Shown here piece by piece: positions 27,771 through 37,422 of a DNA stretch of 64,000 nt (within the stretch, counting starts at the first letter, position 1; every line of letters starts with the position of its first letter). The DNA is from Staphylococcus pragensis. GTDB lineage: Bacteria > Bacillota > Bacilli > Staphylococcales > Staphylococcaceae. The translations under genes and the position numbers were made by a program. The notes below the pieces were generated by a model. That model was given only the letters and a program-made list of their open reading frames with translations, made no database searches and was not told the origin of the DNA. Location: the NCBI RefSeq assembly GCF_004785665.1, contig NZ_SRPJ01000002.1, forward strand, positions 124,001 through 188,000, given 5' to 3'.

Positions 27771-28628
27771 TTATTGTTCTTTTTCTTGTGTATGTTCTGT
27801 TTGCGATGATTTATCTGATTCACGACGTTGGCGTTCAATACGTTGTTTTAGCTTTTCACCTTCAGCTTTACCCACTTTAGCATAATGACTATGTGCAAAA
27901 TGCATTTGAATAATTAAGAATGTTGCACTGACCGCCCAATATAAACTCAATGCTGAGGCAGATTGTAGGGACGCATAGATAATAAATAATGGAGATAAAA
28001 TCATCATAACGTAATACGATCTGCGTTCATTCTTAGGATAGTGAATGGAGTTCACTAATGGTTGAATAAAGTAAAGGAAGGCAGCGATACAAGTCATAGC
28101 GATATCTGTATGCATTAAGTTAAACCATAAGAAGTGAGGATGTTGGATAATACCACCACTTGTCGGATATTTAATGCAAGTATACAATCCTAATAAGATA
28201 GGGATTTGAATTAAAATTGGTAATGTCCCAATTAAATTCTTAAATGGATTGATACCGTAATCGTTGTATTTCTTCATTAATAATTTATTTGCTGCGCTTC
28301 TTTCTTCTGGTGTCTTAGCTTGTTTAATTTTTTCCTGAATTTTATTAATTTCAGGTTTAACTACTTTTGTTTTGCCACGCACGACGTGAATATTTTTAAC
28401 TTGTACAAACATTAAAGGCATCAACACAAGACGGATAATTAACACAATAACGATAATTGCTAAACCATAATTATCATGGAATGAGCGTCCTAAGAAATGT
28501 AGTAACGCATCCATTGGTCTAACGAATACTGTGTAAAAGAATCCGTGTTGATCTTCTTTATGAGAATAATCGCACCCAGCTAATAAGACAACTAGACTCA
28601 TAAAGAATAAGGACCATTTCTTTTTCAT
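27771..28628 (-). CDS. YidC/Oxa1-family membrane protein insertase (lipoprotein)
   Basis: 285 residues. The lipoprotein signal peptide has the lipobox LLAGC with Cys19. The 60KD_IMP core begins DNYGLAIIVIVLIIRLVLMP with the conserved cytoplasmic arginine. A hairpin of basic helices carries PEINKIQEKIKQAKTPEE, followed by the further helices ILIQIPILLGLY and SASALSLYWAVSATFLI. The tail is charged (RQRRESDKSSQTEHTQEKEQ). It inserts membrane proteins with or without Sec. From memory it differs clearly from the main staphylococcal YidC, so it is probably a second, YidC2-type paralog. The start at 28628 follows TAGGAG. Confidence 0.87.
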   Translation of the reverse strand: MKKKWSLFFMSLVVLLAGCDYSHKEDQHGFFYTVFVRPMDALLHFLGRSFHDNYGLAIIVIVLIIRLVLMPLMFVQVKNIHVVRGKTKVVKPEINKIQEKIKQAKTPEERSAANKLLMKKYNDYGINPFKNLIGTLPILIQIPILLGLYTCIKYPTSGGIIQHPHFLWFNLMHTDIAMTCIAAFLYFIQPLVNSIHYPKNERRSYYVMMILSPLFIIYASLQSASALSLYWAVSATFLIIQMHFAHSHYAKVGKAEGEKLKQRIERQRRESDKSSQTEHTQEKEQ

Positions 28629-28723
28629 GTCTCTACTCCTATGCATTGAGGTCTTTAATAATCTTAGTCTTTAGTATGTTTAGCTTAACACACATCGACA
28701 TATTTTATACGCTTTTATGTTGA

Positions 28724-30226
28724 TTATTCACTATTTTTTGAGTAAGAAGTGTTAGTTATAATGTTCAAGAATATCAATGCAAATAAACTTGTTAAAAGTA
28801 TAAGTATGCTCATCAATGCTACTTTAGCAGACGTAGGTAACCACGACATAATAAACTGCCAGTCTGTGTTAGCTAAAATAATCGATGGCAATAAATGAAT
28901 AAGTCCTAAAGTCAATGCAAAAGCCACTAATAGCATTAAAATTCTTATTTTAATATTGCGTGAGCTAAAATTGAACTGCATAGGTTTGCATTTAATAATG
29001 AAACGATAGATGAGCACTAAAACCCTAATAATAGCTAATCCTATGATGACTGTAAGCGCAATAATAATGCTTTGCCATTGATTAATTAAATTCTGAAGTG
29101 TTGTGACATGCTGATTCGCACTCATCTGAGTATCTAAATGATGTGCAAGTTTTGGGACATTTTTAGAATAGGCATTTGCGAGCACGACGATGCCGTAATC
29201 TTTTTTAGGATTCAAAATAATATATGATGAGTAATTCTCTAATGTACCGAGATGATACACCAATGTGTCTTTAGTACTCTCATCTATGAACCAACCTGTG
29301 CCGTAACTTGTTGGCGATGAATTTTCCTCGGTTTTCACTTTAGGTTGATGTGTTTCTTTAATTAATACACTTTGCTTAGAATGTGCATTGAGTTGAAAAC
29401 GAATCCAAGGTTCTAAATCTTTAGTGCCTGTCATCATATAAGCGGCAGGGTTGTCACCAAGATTGAAGTCTGGATTATAAGCGTAGGCCTTACCATACTT
29501 CACTTTATATCCTTGAGCGTCATCTGCTTTTTTCTCATTACTTTCTTTAGTAGTTGAGTGATGCATATTTAATGGTTTGAAAATGTGGTCCTTCATGTAA
29601 TTTGAATAGGATTCATGAGAAACATTTTGTACAATGAGGCCTAACATATCATAGTTCATATTGGAATACTGGAACTGTTTGCCAGGCTTCGAATCAAGTG
29701 TACGTCCTTTGATACTGTTGACTATACCAGCTAAATTATTATTCTTTTTAGTGATTTTATCGTTATCGGTGATATCGCCAGGAATACCACTCGTTTGAGC
29801 GATTAATTGATCAACAGTAATGTCTTCTTTTTTACCTTTATACTTCATATAAAATCCAGGTATATACTTACTTATTTTATCGTTTAATTTAATTTTGCCA
29901 TCTTCTACGAGTTGCATAATGGCATAACCAGTAAATGCTTTTGTGTTAGATGCAATTTCGAAACGTGTTTTCGGAGAAACTTTAACCTTCTTATCAATGT
30001 TAGCGTAGCCATAACCTTTATTAAGAAAAACTTTATTATGTTTAATAATTAACACCGACATACCTGGGATATGATCATCCTTCATTTCATTGGTAATCAT
30101 TTTATCAATATAAATTTGAGAGGAAGGGCTAAACATAGAATAACTAGGCTTCATTTTAGTACCTATTGAAATAATAGCGACAATAATGAGCAAAATAATA
30201 CCACTTACTAATAATTTCTTTTTCAT
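28724..30226 (-). CDS. flp: FmtA-like serine hydrolase Flp (beta-lactamase/PBP fold)
   Basis: 500 residues. An N-terminal membrane anchor (about 5-22) is followed by a class C beta-lactamase-like domain with Ser93-x-x-Lys96 (SNTKAFTG), YSNMNYDLLG-type YSN (YSNMNYDMLG) and HLG (VYHLGTLENYSS). About three to four membrane segments follow in the last 120 residues. This matches the architecture of staphylococcal Flp, the paralog of FmtA, which acts as a teichoic acid D-alanine esterase. Whether Flp has the same activity is not established here. AAAGGG precedes the ATG. Confidence 0.85.
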   Translation of the reverse strand: MKKKLLVSGIILLIIVAIISIGTKMKPSYSMFSPSSQIYIDKMITNEMKDDHIPGMSVLIIKHNKVFLNKGYGYANIDKKVKVSPKTRFEIASNTKAFTGYAIMQLVEDGKIKLNDKISKYIPGFYMKYKGKKEDITVDQLIAQTSGIPGDITDNDKITKKNNNLAGIVNSIKGRTLDSKPGKQFQYSNMNYDMLGLIVQNVSHESYSNYMKDHIFKPLNMHHSTTKESNEKKADDAQGYKVKYGKAYAYNPDFNLGDNPAAYMMTGTKDLEPWIRFQLNAHSKQSVLIKETHQPKVKTEENSSPTSYGTGWFIDESTKDTLVYHLGTLENYSSYIILNPKKDYGIVVLANAYSKNVPKLAHHLDTQMSANQHVTTLQNLINQWQSIIIALTVIIGLAIIRVLVLIYRFIIKCKPMQFNFSSRNIKIRILMLLVAFALTLGLIHLLPSIILANTDWQFIMSWLPTSAKVALMSILILLTSLFALIFLNIITNTSYSKNSE

Positions 30227-30512
30227 TCTTTCTTTTCCCTTTAAATAACTTTCTATATAGTGAACAACCTAAATGTATAACTGTGATAAGTATAGCAACA
30301 TTTTTTTGAAATAGCTCAACAAAGGGATTTATACGTTGTTAGCAACATTTTTGAGATGACTATATTATAAAAATATACCTGAAAATATAATGGTAAAAAG
30401 TAACTTTAAGAGTATAAATATCTAATAAATCTTATGTTAGTGGCTATACTTTTATTAGAAATGGGAGTATATTTTATCCATTGAAATTGAATATAAAAGA
30501 GGTAAGGGTTAA

Positions 30513-32339
30513 ATGTTCACTCAATTTAAAAGACTTTTAATTGGTAAGCCTAAACGAAATAGAGATTTGAAAAATGAGAAAATCAGTAATTTCAAAGCGC
30601 TAGCCATTTTATCATCCGATGCCTTGTCATCCGTTGCGTATGGTCCTGAACAAATTTTAATTACATTATCTGTTGTGGGAGCAATTGCATCATGGTATAC
30701 GTTACCTATTGCTTGTGCGGTATTAATTCTATTGGCTGCGTTAATTCTATCGTATCGCCAAATTATTTATGCCTATCCTAAAGGTGGCGGGGCCTACATG
30801 GTGTCTAAGACAAACTTAGGAGAAAAATGGGGCTTACTTGCAGGTGGTTCTTTACTTGTCGATTATATATTGACGGTAGCAGTTAGTATTGCATCAGGTG
30901 CTGATGCATTTGTAGCAGCGTTCCCATCTTTATATCATCACAAAGTATTGATTGCATGTTTATTAGTGTTATTTATTTTGATTATGAATTTACGTGGTTT
31001 AACTGAATCAGCCACTGTATTATCATATCCAGTTTATTTATTTATTATCGGGTTAATTATTATGATTATTATTGGTGTTTGGAAAGTTGCGACAGGTCAA
31101 GCGACACCTCATATGCACGCAAGTGTAGGTACGGCCGTACCAGGTGTGACCTTATTCCTGTTATTAAAAGCCTTTTCATCAGGAGCTTCATCACTCACAG
31201 GGGTGGAAGCAATTTCCAATGCCGTTACAAACTTTAAAGATCCAGGTCCTAAAAATGCCGTTAAAACTTTAGTGACTATGGGTGGTATCTTAGCTTTCTT
31301 ATTAGTAGGTATCGTAGGTTTAGCTTATTGGTATGGTATTATGCCACAAACTGAAACGACAGTATTATCTCAATTAGCAGCAAATATTTTAGGACATAAT
31401 GTTGGCTATTACTTTGTACAAGCTACTACAGTGATGATCCTTGTATTAGCAGCCAACACAGGTTTTACAGCTTTCCCAATGTTAGCGGCAAGTATGGCGA
31501 AAGATAAGTATATGCCTCGTATGTTCAGAGTACGTGGTGATCGCTTAGGTTATTCTAATTCAATTATTACTTTAGGCGTTTGTGCGATTTTATTAATTAT
31601 TATTTTCAAAGGTAAAACTGAGAACTTAATTCCGTTATATGCGGTAGGTGTGTTCATTCCATTTACATTAGCACAATACGGTATGGTGCTTAAATGGATT
31701 AGAGGTCGTGAAAAAGGTTGGGCTACGAAACTCATTGCAAATGCAGTGGGTGGTACCATCACTTTCATCGTATTTATGATTTTCTTGATTACTAAATTTA
31801 CACATGTATGGCCAATATTAATCTTTTTACCAATTGTAGTTTATGTATTCTTGCGTATTAATAATCACTACAAAGATATTGCGAAACAATTGAAATCAAC
31901 TGCAATGGTACAAGATATGCCGATTGTTGATAAAAACTTAGCTGTTGTACCTGTTAGTACAATTACATCTGCGATTGATAAATCCGTATATTATGCACAG
32001 ATGATTGCGGATGATGTGATTGCTGTACACGTCTCATTTGGCGAAGAAGCGGACAAAGGTTTTGCTGAAAAGTGGAAAAACCATTTCCCAGATGTGCGTT
32101 TAGTTATCTTGCATTCAGAATACCGTAGCGTTATCCGTCCGATTTCACGTTTTATTGATAAAATTAATAAAAAAGCAAATGATAAAAATTATGTCATTAC
32201 TGTAGTAGTACCGCAGTTTATTACTAAAAAATCATGGCACAATTTCTTGCATAACCAAACTAGTATTCGCTTGAAAATGCATTTATTCTATCAAAAAAAT
32301 GTCATTTTAGCGACAGTACCATTTAAATTACAGAAATAA
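30513..32339 (+). CDS. kimA: KimA-type potassium importer (APC/KUP family)
   Basis: 608 residues, about 12 membrane segments and a cytosolic C-terminal domain of about 150 residues. The N-terminus FKRLLIGKPKRNRD, ILSSDALSSVAYGPEQILI, YPKGGGAYMVSKTNLGEK and SLLVDYILTVAVSIASGADA closely follow Bacillus KimA (YdaO). KimA is a high-affinity K+/H+ symporter inhibited by cyclic di-AMP. GAGGTAAGGG precedes the start. I see no cyclic di-AMP riboswitch in the 286 bp upstream, unlike Bacillus. A general amino acid permease role is the older annotation. Confidence 0.82.
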   Translation: MFTQFKRLLIGKPKRNRDLKNEKISNFKALAILSSDALSSVAYGPEQILITLSVVGAIASWYTLPIACAVLILLAALILSYRQIIYAYPKGGGAYMVSKTNLGEKWGLLAGGSLLVDYILTVAVSIASGADAFVAAFPSLYHHKVLIACLLVLFILIMNLRGLTESATVLSYPVYLFIIGLIIMIIIGVWKVATGQATPHMHASVGTAVPGVTLFLLLKAFSSGASSLTGVEAISNAVTNFKDPGPKNAVKTLVTMGGILAFLLVGIVGLAYWYGIMPQTETTVLSQLAANILGHNVGYYFVQATTVMILVLAANTGFTAFPMLAASMAKDKYMPRMFRVRGDRLGYSNSIITLGVCAILLIIIFKGKTENLIPLYAVGVFIPFTLAQYGMVLKWIRGREKGWATKLIANAVGGTITFIVFMIFLITKFTHVWPILIFLPIVVYVFLRINNHYKDIAKQLKSTAMVQDMPIVDKNLAVVPVSTITSAIDKSVYYAQMIADDVIAVHVSFGEEADKGFAEKWKNHFPDVRLVILHSEYRSVIRPISRFIDKINKKANDKNYVITVVVPQFITKKSWHNFLHNQTSIRLKMHLFYQKNVILATVPFKLQK

Positions 32340-32340
32340 T

Positions 32341-32387
32341 AAAAAGCAGGAACTTGAAATGTTGTTTTTCAAGCTCCTGCTTTTTTA
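32341..32387. terminator. bidirectional terminator between kimA and the Na+/H+ antiporter gene
   Basis: AAAAAGCAGGAACTTGAAA pairs with TTTCAAGCTCCTGCTTTTTT with one mismatched position. Confidence 0.88.
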
Positions 32388-32392
32388 ATTGT

Positions 32393-34594
32393 TTAATGTT
32401 GTGCTTCATGTGCTAACACAATTTCGTTATAGTTGATATTTTCACGCAACTGTGTCGCAATTTCATTTGATACTTTATTACGAGCAATTAATTCATCAAG
32501 TAACTGACGTTGAATGTATAAAGCTTCAAGTTTAACCTCATGTTGCTGTTGCGTTGTTAAGGCATAAATCTCTTTATTTTCCTCTTTTTGTTGTCTTCTA
32601 TTTTGATTTTGACGAATTGTACGTGATAATGCGTGATATTGGTTAATAATTAAACTTACTTCAAGGACGTTTGAACTATTTTGTTCTTCCCGCATTCTCA
32701 TAATAATGTTGTGATTTACGACACGCATAATTTGTTGTACTTTATTAAAGCTATTTTTATAGGCATTTCGTTGAGCTTTACGTTCTTCTTTAACTTTATG
32801 ACGCTCTTGCTTATACTCTTCACGTTTTTCTTTGATAGATGCGCGATCCTCTTTAGAAGTAGCTTTATGTTCTTCACGCATAAGTGCACGATCTTCTTTG
32901 TGAACTTTGTGTGCTTCTTTACGTGAATCTTTTCTAGCTTTGAAGCGTAGGAAGAGCATTTTGAACAGACGGCTTACTTTACGTATAAATGACATTTCAC
33001 GATAAGATTGGCTGAATTCCATCACGTTACGATAGTCAGTTAAATCTTTTTTAGAAATACGTTCTTTATCAATTAGACGCTCAAGTGTTTCAGTTTCTTC
33101 TTTTTCAGCAATCTCCTGTAAACGACGCAATTCTTTCGTATTTTGATTATCGGGTTCCATGTTTATTAAGAATGATAATTCATTAAAATACTGGTTGAGA
33201 ATTGGACGATAATCTACATTTTTATTATCTTTTGCTTTTGTCTTAAAGGCATCAAGCACATTTTGAACCATAAAGATTTTAGCCGATTGATACGTCATGC
33301 CTTTAAAGTCTGAGACTTTTTCAGAAGGGGTGATAATAGGTAAAACAATTTGAGCCATGATTAAACTAATTAATACCATTAAAGAGGCAATAAATAATAA
33401 ATCATTACGATAAATAAATTCTTGTTCACCATTCATCATATAAGGTAGTGTCAGTGCCATAGAAAGTGAGATAGTACCATGAATACCACACATGGTCATG
33501 ATAAAGGCATAGTGACTACGCTTAGGCGGTCCCGTATCTTCTTCTTCATCAAGGTAAGATTGGACATTTTTAGGATAATAAAAGTCTTTGAACCATAAAT
33601 ATACCCATATGTATCTGAAGATATAAATCGCAAGTGCAATCAGTAATGTAACCATAATAAGGAAAGTAATATTTTGAGGTTCTTTATGAACGATTTCCAT
33701 AAATACTTCCGGTACAATGAAGCCTAATACGACAAAGACAAATCCATTTAATGCATAACTTAACGTGTTCCAAATTTGGTTGTAGTTCATCTGTAATTCA
33801 GTTTGGGCGCGAATTAAACGATCACGCTCTAAGCCGTGAATTAATCCAGCTACAACGACAGCGATAATTCCTGAGGCATGGACTTCTTCACCGATAAAAT
33901 AAATCGCAAAAGGTGTAAGTAATTGGATAAATGTTAATGTATTACTATCTTTCAAACCTTTATTTGCAGTTAAATAAATTCTTAGTCGGACTACTAATGC
34001 GCCTCCAATAATACCAACTAAAATGCCAAGGATGGTTGAAAGAATGAATTGGCCAATAGCATCAAAAGCTGAAAAACTACCTGTAACTAATGCTGTCACT
34101 GCAATTTTAAATGAAATGATACCAGCAGCATCGTTAAGTAAAGATTCGCCTTCTAAAATGGACATCGAACCTTTGGGTAAGACTTTACCCTTTGTAATAG
34201 CTGAAACTGCTACGGCATCAGTAGGGCAAAGGATGGCTGCGATAGCAAATGCTGCAGGCATAGGTAAACTAGGCCAAATCCAATGGATAAAGAAACCTAC
34301 ACCAATAACGGTAGTAAATACCAGTCCCATTGCCATTAGAATAACGGGTTTGCGATATTCTAATAGTTTCGTACGGGAAACATGTGTCCCTTCGACAAAT
34401 AATAATGGGGCAATCACTGCCATCATAAACACTTCAGATTCAAATTCAAAATGAATTGGAATAGGGAGAATAAAAAGGCAGACACCTAACGCAATTTGAA
34501 TAAAAGCAGTAGGAATTTTAGGGAACCTATTATAAATAATAGAACTAATAATGACTGCACAAATAAATAAGAGAAAAGCTTCTAATAGTTCCAT
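32393..34594 (-). CDS. CPA1-family Na+/H+ antiporter (NhaP type) with long coiled-coil tail
   Basis: 733 residues. The first 420 contain about 12 membrane segments with AAILCPTDAVAVSAI and SILEGESLLNDAAGI, the acidic transport motifs of CPA1 antiporters, and MCGIHGTISLSMAL. The C-terminal 310 residues are hydrophilic and strongly helical. A highly charged stretch at about 560-620 contains two KEDRA words (KEDRALMREEH and KEDRASIKEKREE), likely a long coiled coil. It exchanges Na+ or K+ for H+ for pH and salt homeostasis. It is convergent with kimA. Confidence 0.88.
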   Translation of the reverse strand: MELLEAFLLFICAVIISSIIYNRFPKIPTAFIQIALGVCLFILPIPIHFEFESEVFMMAVIAPLLFVEGTHVSRTKLLEYRKPVILMAMGLVFTTVIGVGFFIHWIWPSLPMPAAFAIAAILCPTDAVAVSAITKGKVLPKGSMSILEGESLLNDAAGIISFKIAVTALVTGSFSAFDAIGQFILSTILGILVGIIGGALVVRLRIYLTANKGLKDSNTLTFIQLLTPFAIYFIGEEVHASGIIAVVVAGLIHGLERDRLIRAQTELQMNYNQIWNTLSYALNGFVFVVLGFIVPEVFMEIVHKEPQNITFLIMVTLLIALAIYIFRYIWVYLWFKDFYYPKNVQSYLDEEEDTGPPKRSHYAFIMTMCGIHGTISLSMALTLPYMMNGEQEFIYRNDLLFIASLMVLISLIMAQIVLPIITPSEKVSDFKGMTYQSAKIFMVQNVLDAFKTKAKDNKNVDYRPILNQYFNELSFLINMEPDNQNTKELRRLQEIAEKEETETLERLIDKERISKKDLTDYRNVMEFSQSYREMSFIRKVSRLFKMLFLRFKARKDSRKEAHKVHKEDRALMREEHKATSKEDRASIKEKREEYKQERHKVKEERKAQRNAYKNSFNKVQQIMRVVNHNIIMRMREEQNSSNVLEVSLIINQYHALSRTIRQNQNRRQQKEENKEIYALTTQQQHEVKLEALYIQRQLLDELIARNKVSNEIATQLRENINYNEIVLAHEAQH

Positions 34595-34742
34595 ATATAA
34601 CTCCTTTTTTAAATTTTGATAATAGTATTATTTTACATGATGTTAAATAGGCTATCAAAAAAGTATAACTATTATACAAAAAAATGATTAATTTAACTTA
34701 TTTCGTTCTATATATTTTACCTTGAAAAATATTGACTTAAAC

Positions 34743-34795
34743 TAAAAAAAGCGAAGTACAATCGTATTCTAATAAGAAAAGATTGTATTTCGCTA
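34743..34795 (-). terminator. terminator after CycA-type permease gene
   Basis: On the minus strand AGCGAAATACAATC pairs with GATTGTACTTCGCT and is followed by TTTTTTT. Confidence 0.85.
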
Positions 34796-34818
34796 AGATA
34801 AATTATAAAGGCGCTATC

Positions 34819-36219
34819 TTAATAATTAATAGATTCACGTCCTTGTTTACGTGTACGCTCGGCCAATGCTTCTGCATTCTTTTTATATTTTTTATATAAG
34901 AAGAATAAGAAAATGAACCAGAACGGTGAAATGAAAACTGCCATTCTTGTATCTGCGCTAAAGAACAATAAGATAAAGACAAAGAAGAAGAAGGCTAGGA
35001 CAACATATGCCATTGCTTGTCCACCAAATAATTTGAATTTATTCTTACGATGTTCTTCAGGATTTTTACGTACATAGATGATATAAGAAATAATAATCAT
35101 AGCCCATACAACTAAGAAGAGGACGGTTGATAATGTTGTAACGTAAATAAATAGTTGCATGGCATCTGGGAAGATAAAGTTCAGTAAAGCGGCTGCCAGC
35201 AATGTACCAGATGAAACTAGCATAGATAAGTATGGCACGCTATTATGATTAGTTTTACTTAATACTTTAGGCCCTAAACCTTGTTTAGATAAACCAAATA
35301 AAATACGGCTATTTGAATAAATACCACTGTTGGTTGCTGAAGCAGCAGCAGTTAAAACAACAAAGTTAACTAATCCTGCTGCGAAAGGTAATCCAATTAA
35401 ACTAAACATCGTAACAAATGGACTGCTTTCTGAATTAATTTTATTCCATGGAATGACTGACATGATAACTAATAAACCACCCACATAGAATAATAAGATA
35501 CGCACAGGCACGTTATTAATCGCTTTAGGAATAACGTTTCTTGGATCTTTCGTTTCTCCAGCTGTAACACCGATTAACTCAATCCCAATGAATGAATAAA
35601 CGGCGATTTGGAATGCCATTAAGAAACCGAATGGTCCATTAGGGAAGATACCGCCATGATTGACTAAGTTACCAAATGAGGCATGTCCATATGATGTTCT
35701 AAATGAGAAGAAGATCATCACAAGACCTATAATAATCATCGCAATGATAGTGATGATTTTAATAATTGAGAACCAAAACTCTAATTCACCGAATAACTTA
35801 GCACCAAGCATATTGAAAGAAATAAGCATGAGTACAATAAATAGAACCGTAATCCAGTGAGGTACTTGCGGAAACCAGAAACTAAAATATTGTCCCATGG
35901 CCGTTAAATCAGACATACTTGAAGCAATCCAAGAAAGCCAATACGTCCAGCCGATAACGAACCCTCCAAAAGGTCCGAGATATTCATTCGCAATATCTAC
36001 AAACGAATTAAAACGTGTATTACTTAATAATAATTCCCCGAGTGCACGCATAAACGCAAAGAGTACCATACCAATAATCATGTAAGTAATTAGTAATGAA
36101 GGTCCTGTCAATGAAATGGTTTGCCCAGAACCTAAGAATAAACCTGTACCAATGGCGCCACCAATCGCAATTAATTGGATGTGTCTGTTACTTAATTCTC
36201 TCTCTAACTGTCTTGCCAT
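34819..36219 (-). CDS. cycA: D-serine/D-alanine/glycine permease, CycA type
   Basis: 466 residues, 12 membrane segments. The amino acid transporter signature begins QLIAIGGAIGTGLFLGSG and continues GPSLLITYMIIG. Helix 6 reads VYSFIGIELIGVTAGETKDP, typical of the AAT subgroup containing CycA, ProY and AnsP. It is a proton symporter for small neutral amino acids. CycA is the family member that also takes up D-cycloserine. AGGAGGAAGT precedes the ATG. A near-consensus catabolite-repression site lies about 40 bp upstream. Confidence 0.78.
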   Translation of the reverse strand: MARQLERELSNRHIQLIAIGGAIGTGLFLGSGQTISLTGPSLLITYMIIGMVLFAFMRALGELLLSNTRFNSFVDIANEYLGPFGGFVIGWTYWLSWIASSMSDLTAMGQYFSFWFPQVPHWITVLFIVLMLISFNMLGAKLFGELEFWFSIIKIITIIAMIIIGLVMIFFSFRTSYGHASFGNLVNHGGIFPNGPFGFLMAFQIAVYSFIGIELIGVTAGETKDPRNVIPKAINNVPVRILLFYVGGLLVIMSVIPWNKINSESSPFVTMFSLIGLPFAAGLVNFVVLTAAASATNSGIYSNSRILFGLSKQGLGPKVLSKTNHNSVPYLSMLVSSGTLLAAALLNFIFPDAMQLFIYVTTLSTVLFLVVWAMIIISYIIYVRKNPEEHRKNKFKLFGGQAMAYVVLAFFFFVFILLFFSADTRMAVFISPFWFIFLFFLYKKYKKNAEALAERTRKQGRESINY

Positions 36220-36256
36220 ATACTTCCTCCTCAGAATACATGGTGTTCATGTTTTT

Positions 36257-36270
36257 TGAAAACGCTTTCT
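36257..36270 (-). promoter_or_regulatory. candidate CcpA cre site upstream of cycA
   Basis: TGAAAACGCTTTCT matches the cre consensus TGWAANCGNTNWCA except at the last base. It is centred about 44 bp before the cycA start. The rest of the 327-bp gap to the phosphoesterase gene shows nothing else distinctive. Confidence 0.55.
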
Positions 36271-36546
36271 TATTTTTGTATTTTACAGGTCACTTTTAAC
36301 AGATGAGCGTAAAACGAGATAAACGGTAGTATGTATTAGTTTGAATATTCTGTTATTTGGGAAAGTGTTAATTTTTAATTTTAATAAATTATGTGCCATT
36401 GCTAAAAGTTATTTTTATTATACTCTTAATTTTTAGAAATACAAATATATTTATTAAAATGAAATAACCAGAATAATTTAAATTTAAAAGTTTATATGAC
36501 ATAATAATTGGAACTTAATAAATAATAGAGTAAGAGGGACAATTAT

Positions 36547-37356
36547 ATGAAATTTGGAGCCATATCAGATTTGCACATTGATCGTCATCCGAAGTTAGAT
36601 GCGCATGCTTATTTGGAATCACTCACACGTATTATTAGAAAACGAGACATAGATATATTATTAATCGCTGGGGATATTTCAAATCATTTTCAAGCAAGCT
36701 ATCAGTTTATTCGTGATTTAAAACATAATACTTCTATTCCAGTATTATTTGTGCCTGGCAATCACGATTATTGGGCACCGGACGATGTGAATACCTCTAA
36801 AGAAATTTATGAATTCTACGCTAAGCAACCGGAATGTCTCATTGGAAAGCCTTATGTGATTAATGATGAGTGGGCGATTGTCGGTCATACAGCTTGGTAC
36901 GATTACAGTTATGCCGATGATAAGTTTGATCTTGAACGTATTAAGCGAGGTAAATATTATGGGGCAACATGGCAAGATAAGGTGAAGATTGATTGGCAAA
37001 CAGATGATAGAACGCTTTCTCAATGGACCGCAACGCAAACTGAAAAGGATCTAACTAACGTAAGTGATAAACACATTATTTTAATGACACATATTGTTAC
37101 ACATCCACAATTTGTCGTGCCCACACCTCATCGAATTTTTGACTTCTTCAATGCGTTTATTGGCACACGTGATTTTGATAATTTGTATCAAAAGTATCCT
37201 ATTCATTATAGTATTATGGGACACGTTCATTTCCGCAAAGCTATCGTTGATAAAGGCATTACCTATATGTGTCCTTGCTTAGGCTATCGACGTGAATGGC
37301 GCACAGATGATATAGATACAGAAATGAATCATGCATTAGTGGATTTTGATATTTAA
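36547..37356 (+). CDS. calcineurin-like metallophosphoesterase
   Basis: 269 residues with the complete metallophosphoesterase motif set in order: SDLHID (Asp8, His10), AGDISNH, PGNHDYW, MTHIVTH and MGHVHF. These residues bind a dinuclear metal centre that hydrolyses phosphoesters. Substrate is unknown. It is cytoplasmic and monocistronic. AGAGGGAC precedes the ATG, and a bidirectional terminator follows. Confidence 0.88.
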   Translation: MKFGAISDLHIDRHPKLDAHAYLESLTRIIRKRDIDILLIAGDISNHFQASYQFIRDLKHNTSIPVLFVPGNHDYWAPDDVNTSKEIYEFYAKQPECLIGKPYVINDEWAIVGHTAWYDYSYADDKFDLERIKRGKYYGATWQDKVKIDWQTDDRTLSQWTATQTEKDLTNVSDKHIILMTHIVTHPQFVVPTPHRIFDFFNAFIGTRDFDNLYQKYPIHYSIMGHVHFRKAIVDKGITYMCPCLGYRREWRTDDIDTEMNHALVDFDI

Positions 37357-37373
37357 CATATTTAAAGTTTTAA

Positions 37374-37422
37374 AAAGTCCTCACTAAGTAGAATTATTCA
37401 AAACTACTTAGTGAGGATTTAT
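37374..37422. terminator. bidirectional terminator between phosphoesterase and C39-like genes
   Basis: AAAGTCCTCACTAAGTAG pairs with CTACTTAGTGAGGATTT. The stem has one mismatch and is flanked by A and T tracts. Confidence 0.85.

Noticed and set aside
30227..30512. Cyclic di-AMP riboswitch before kimA
   Set aside because: None of the conserved GC-rich stem and loop words of that RNA are visible; the region is AT-rich.
34023..34454. 143-codon plus-strand open frame inside the Na+/H+ antiporter gene
   Set aside because: Shadow of the transmembrane coding region; no start signals.
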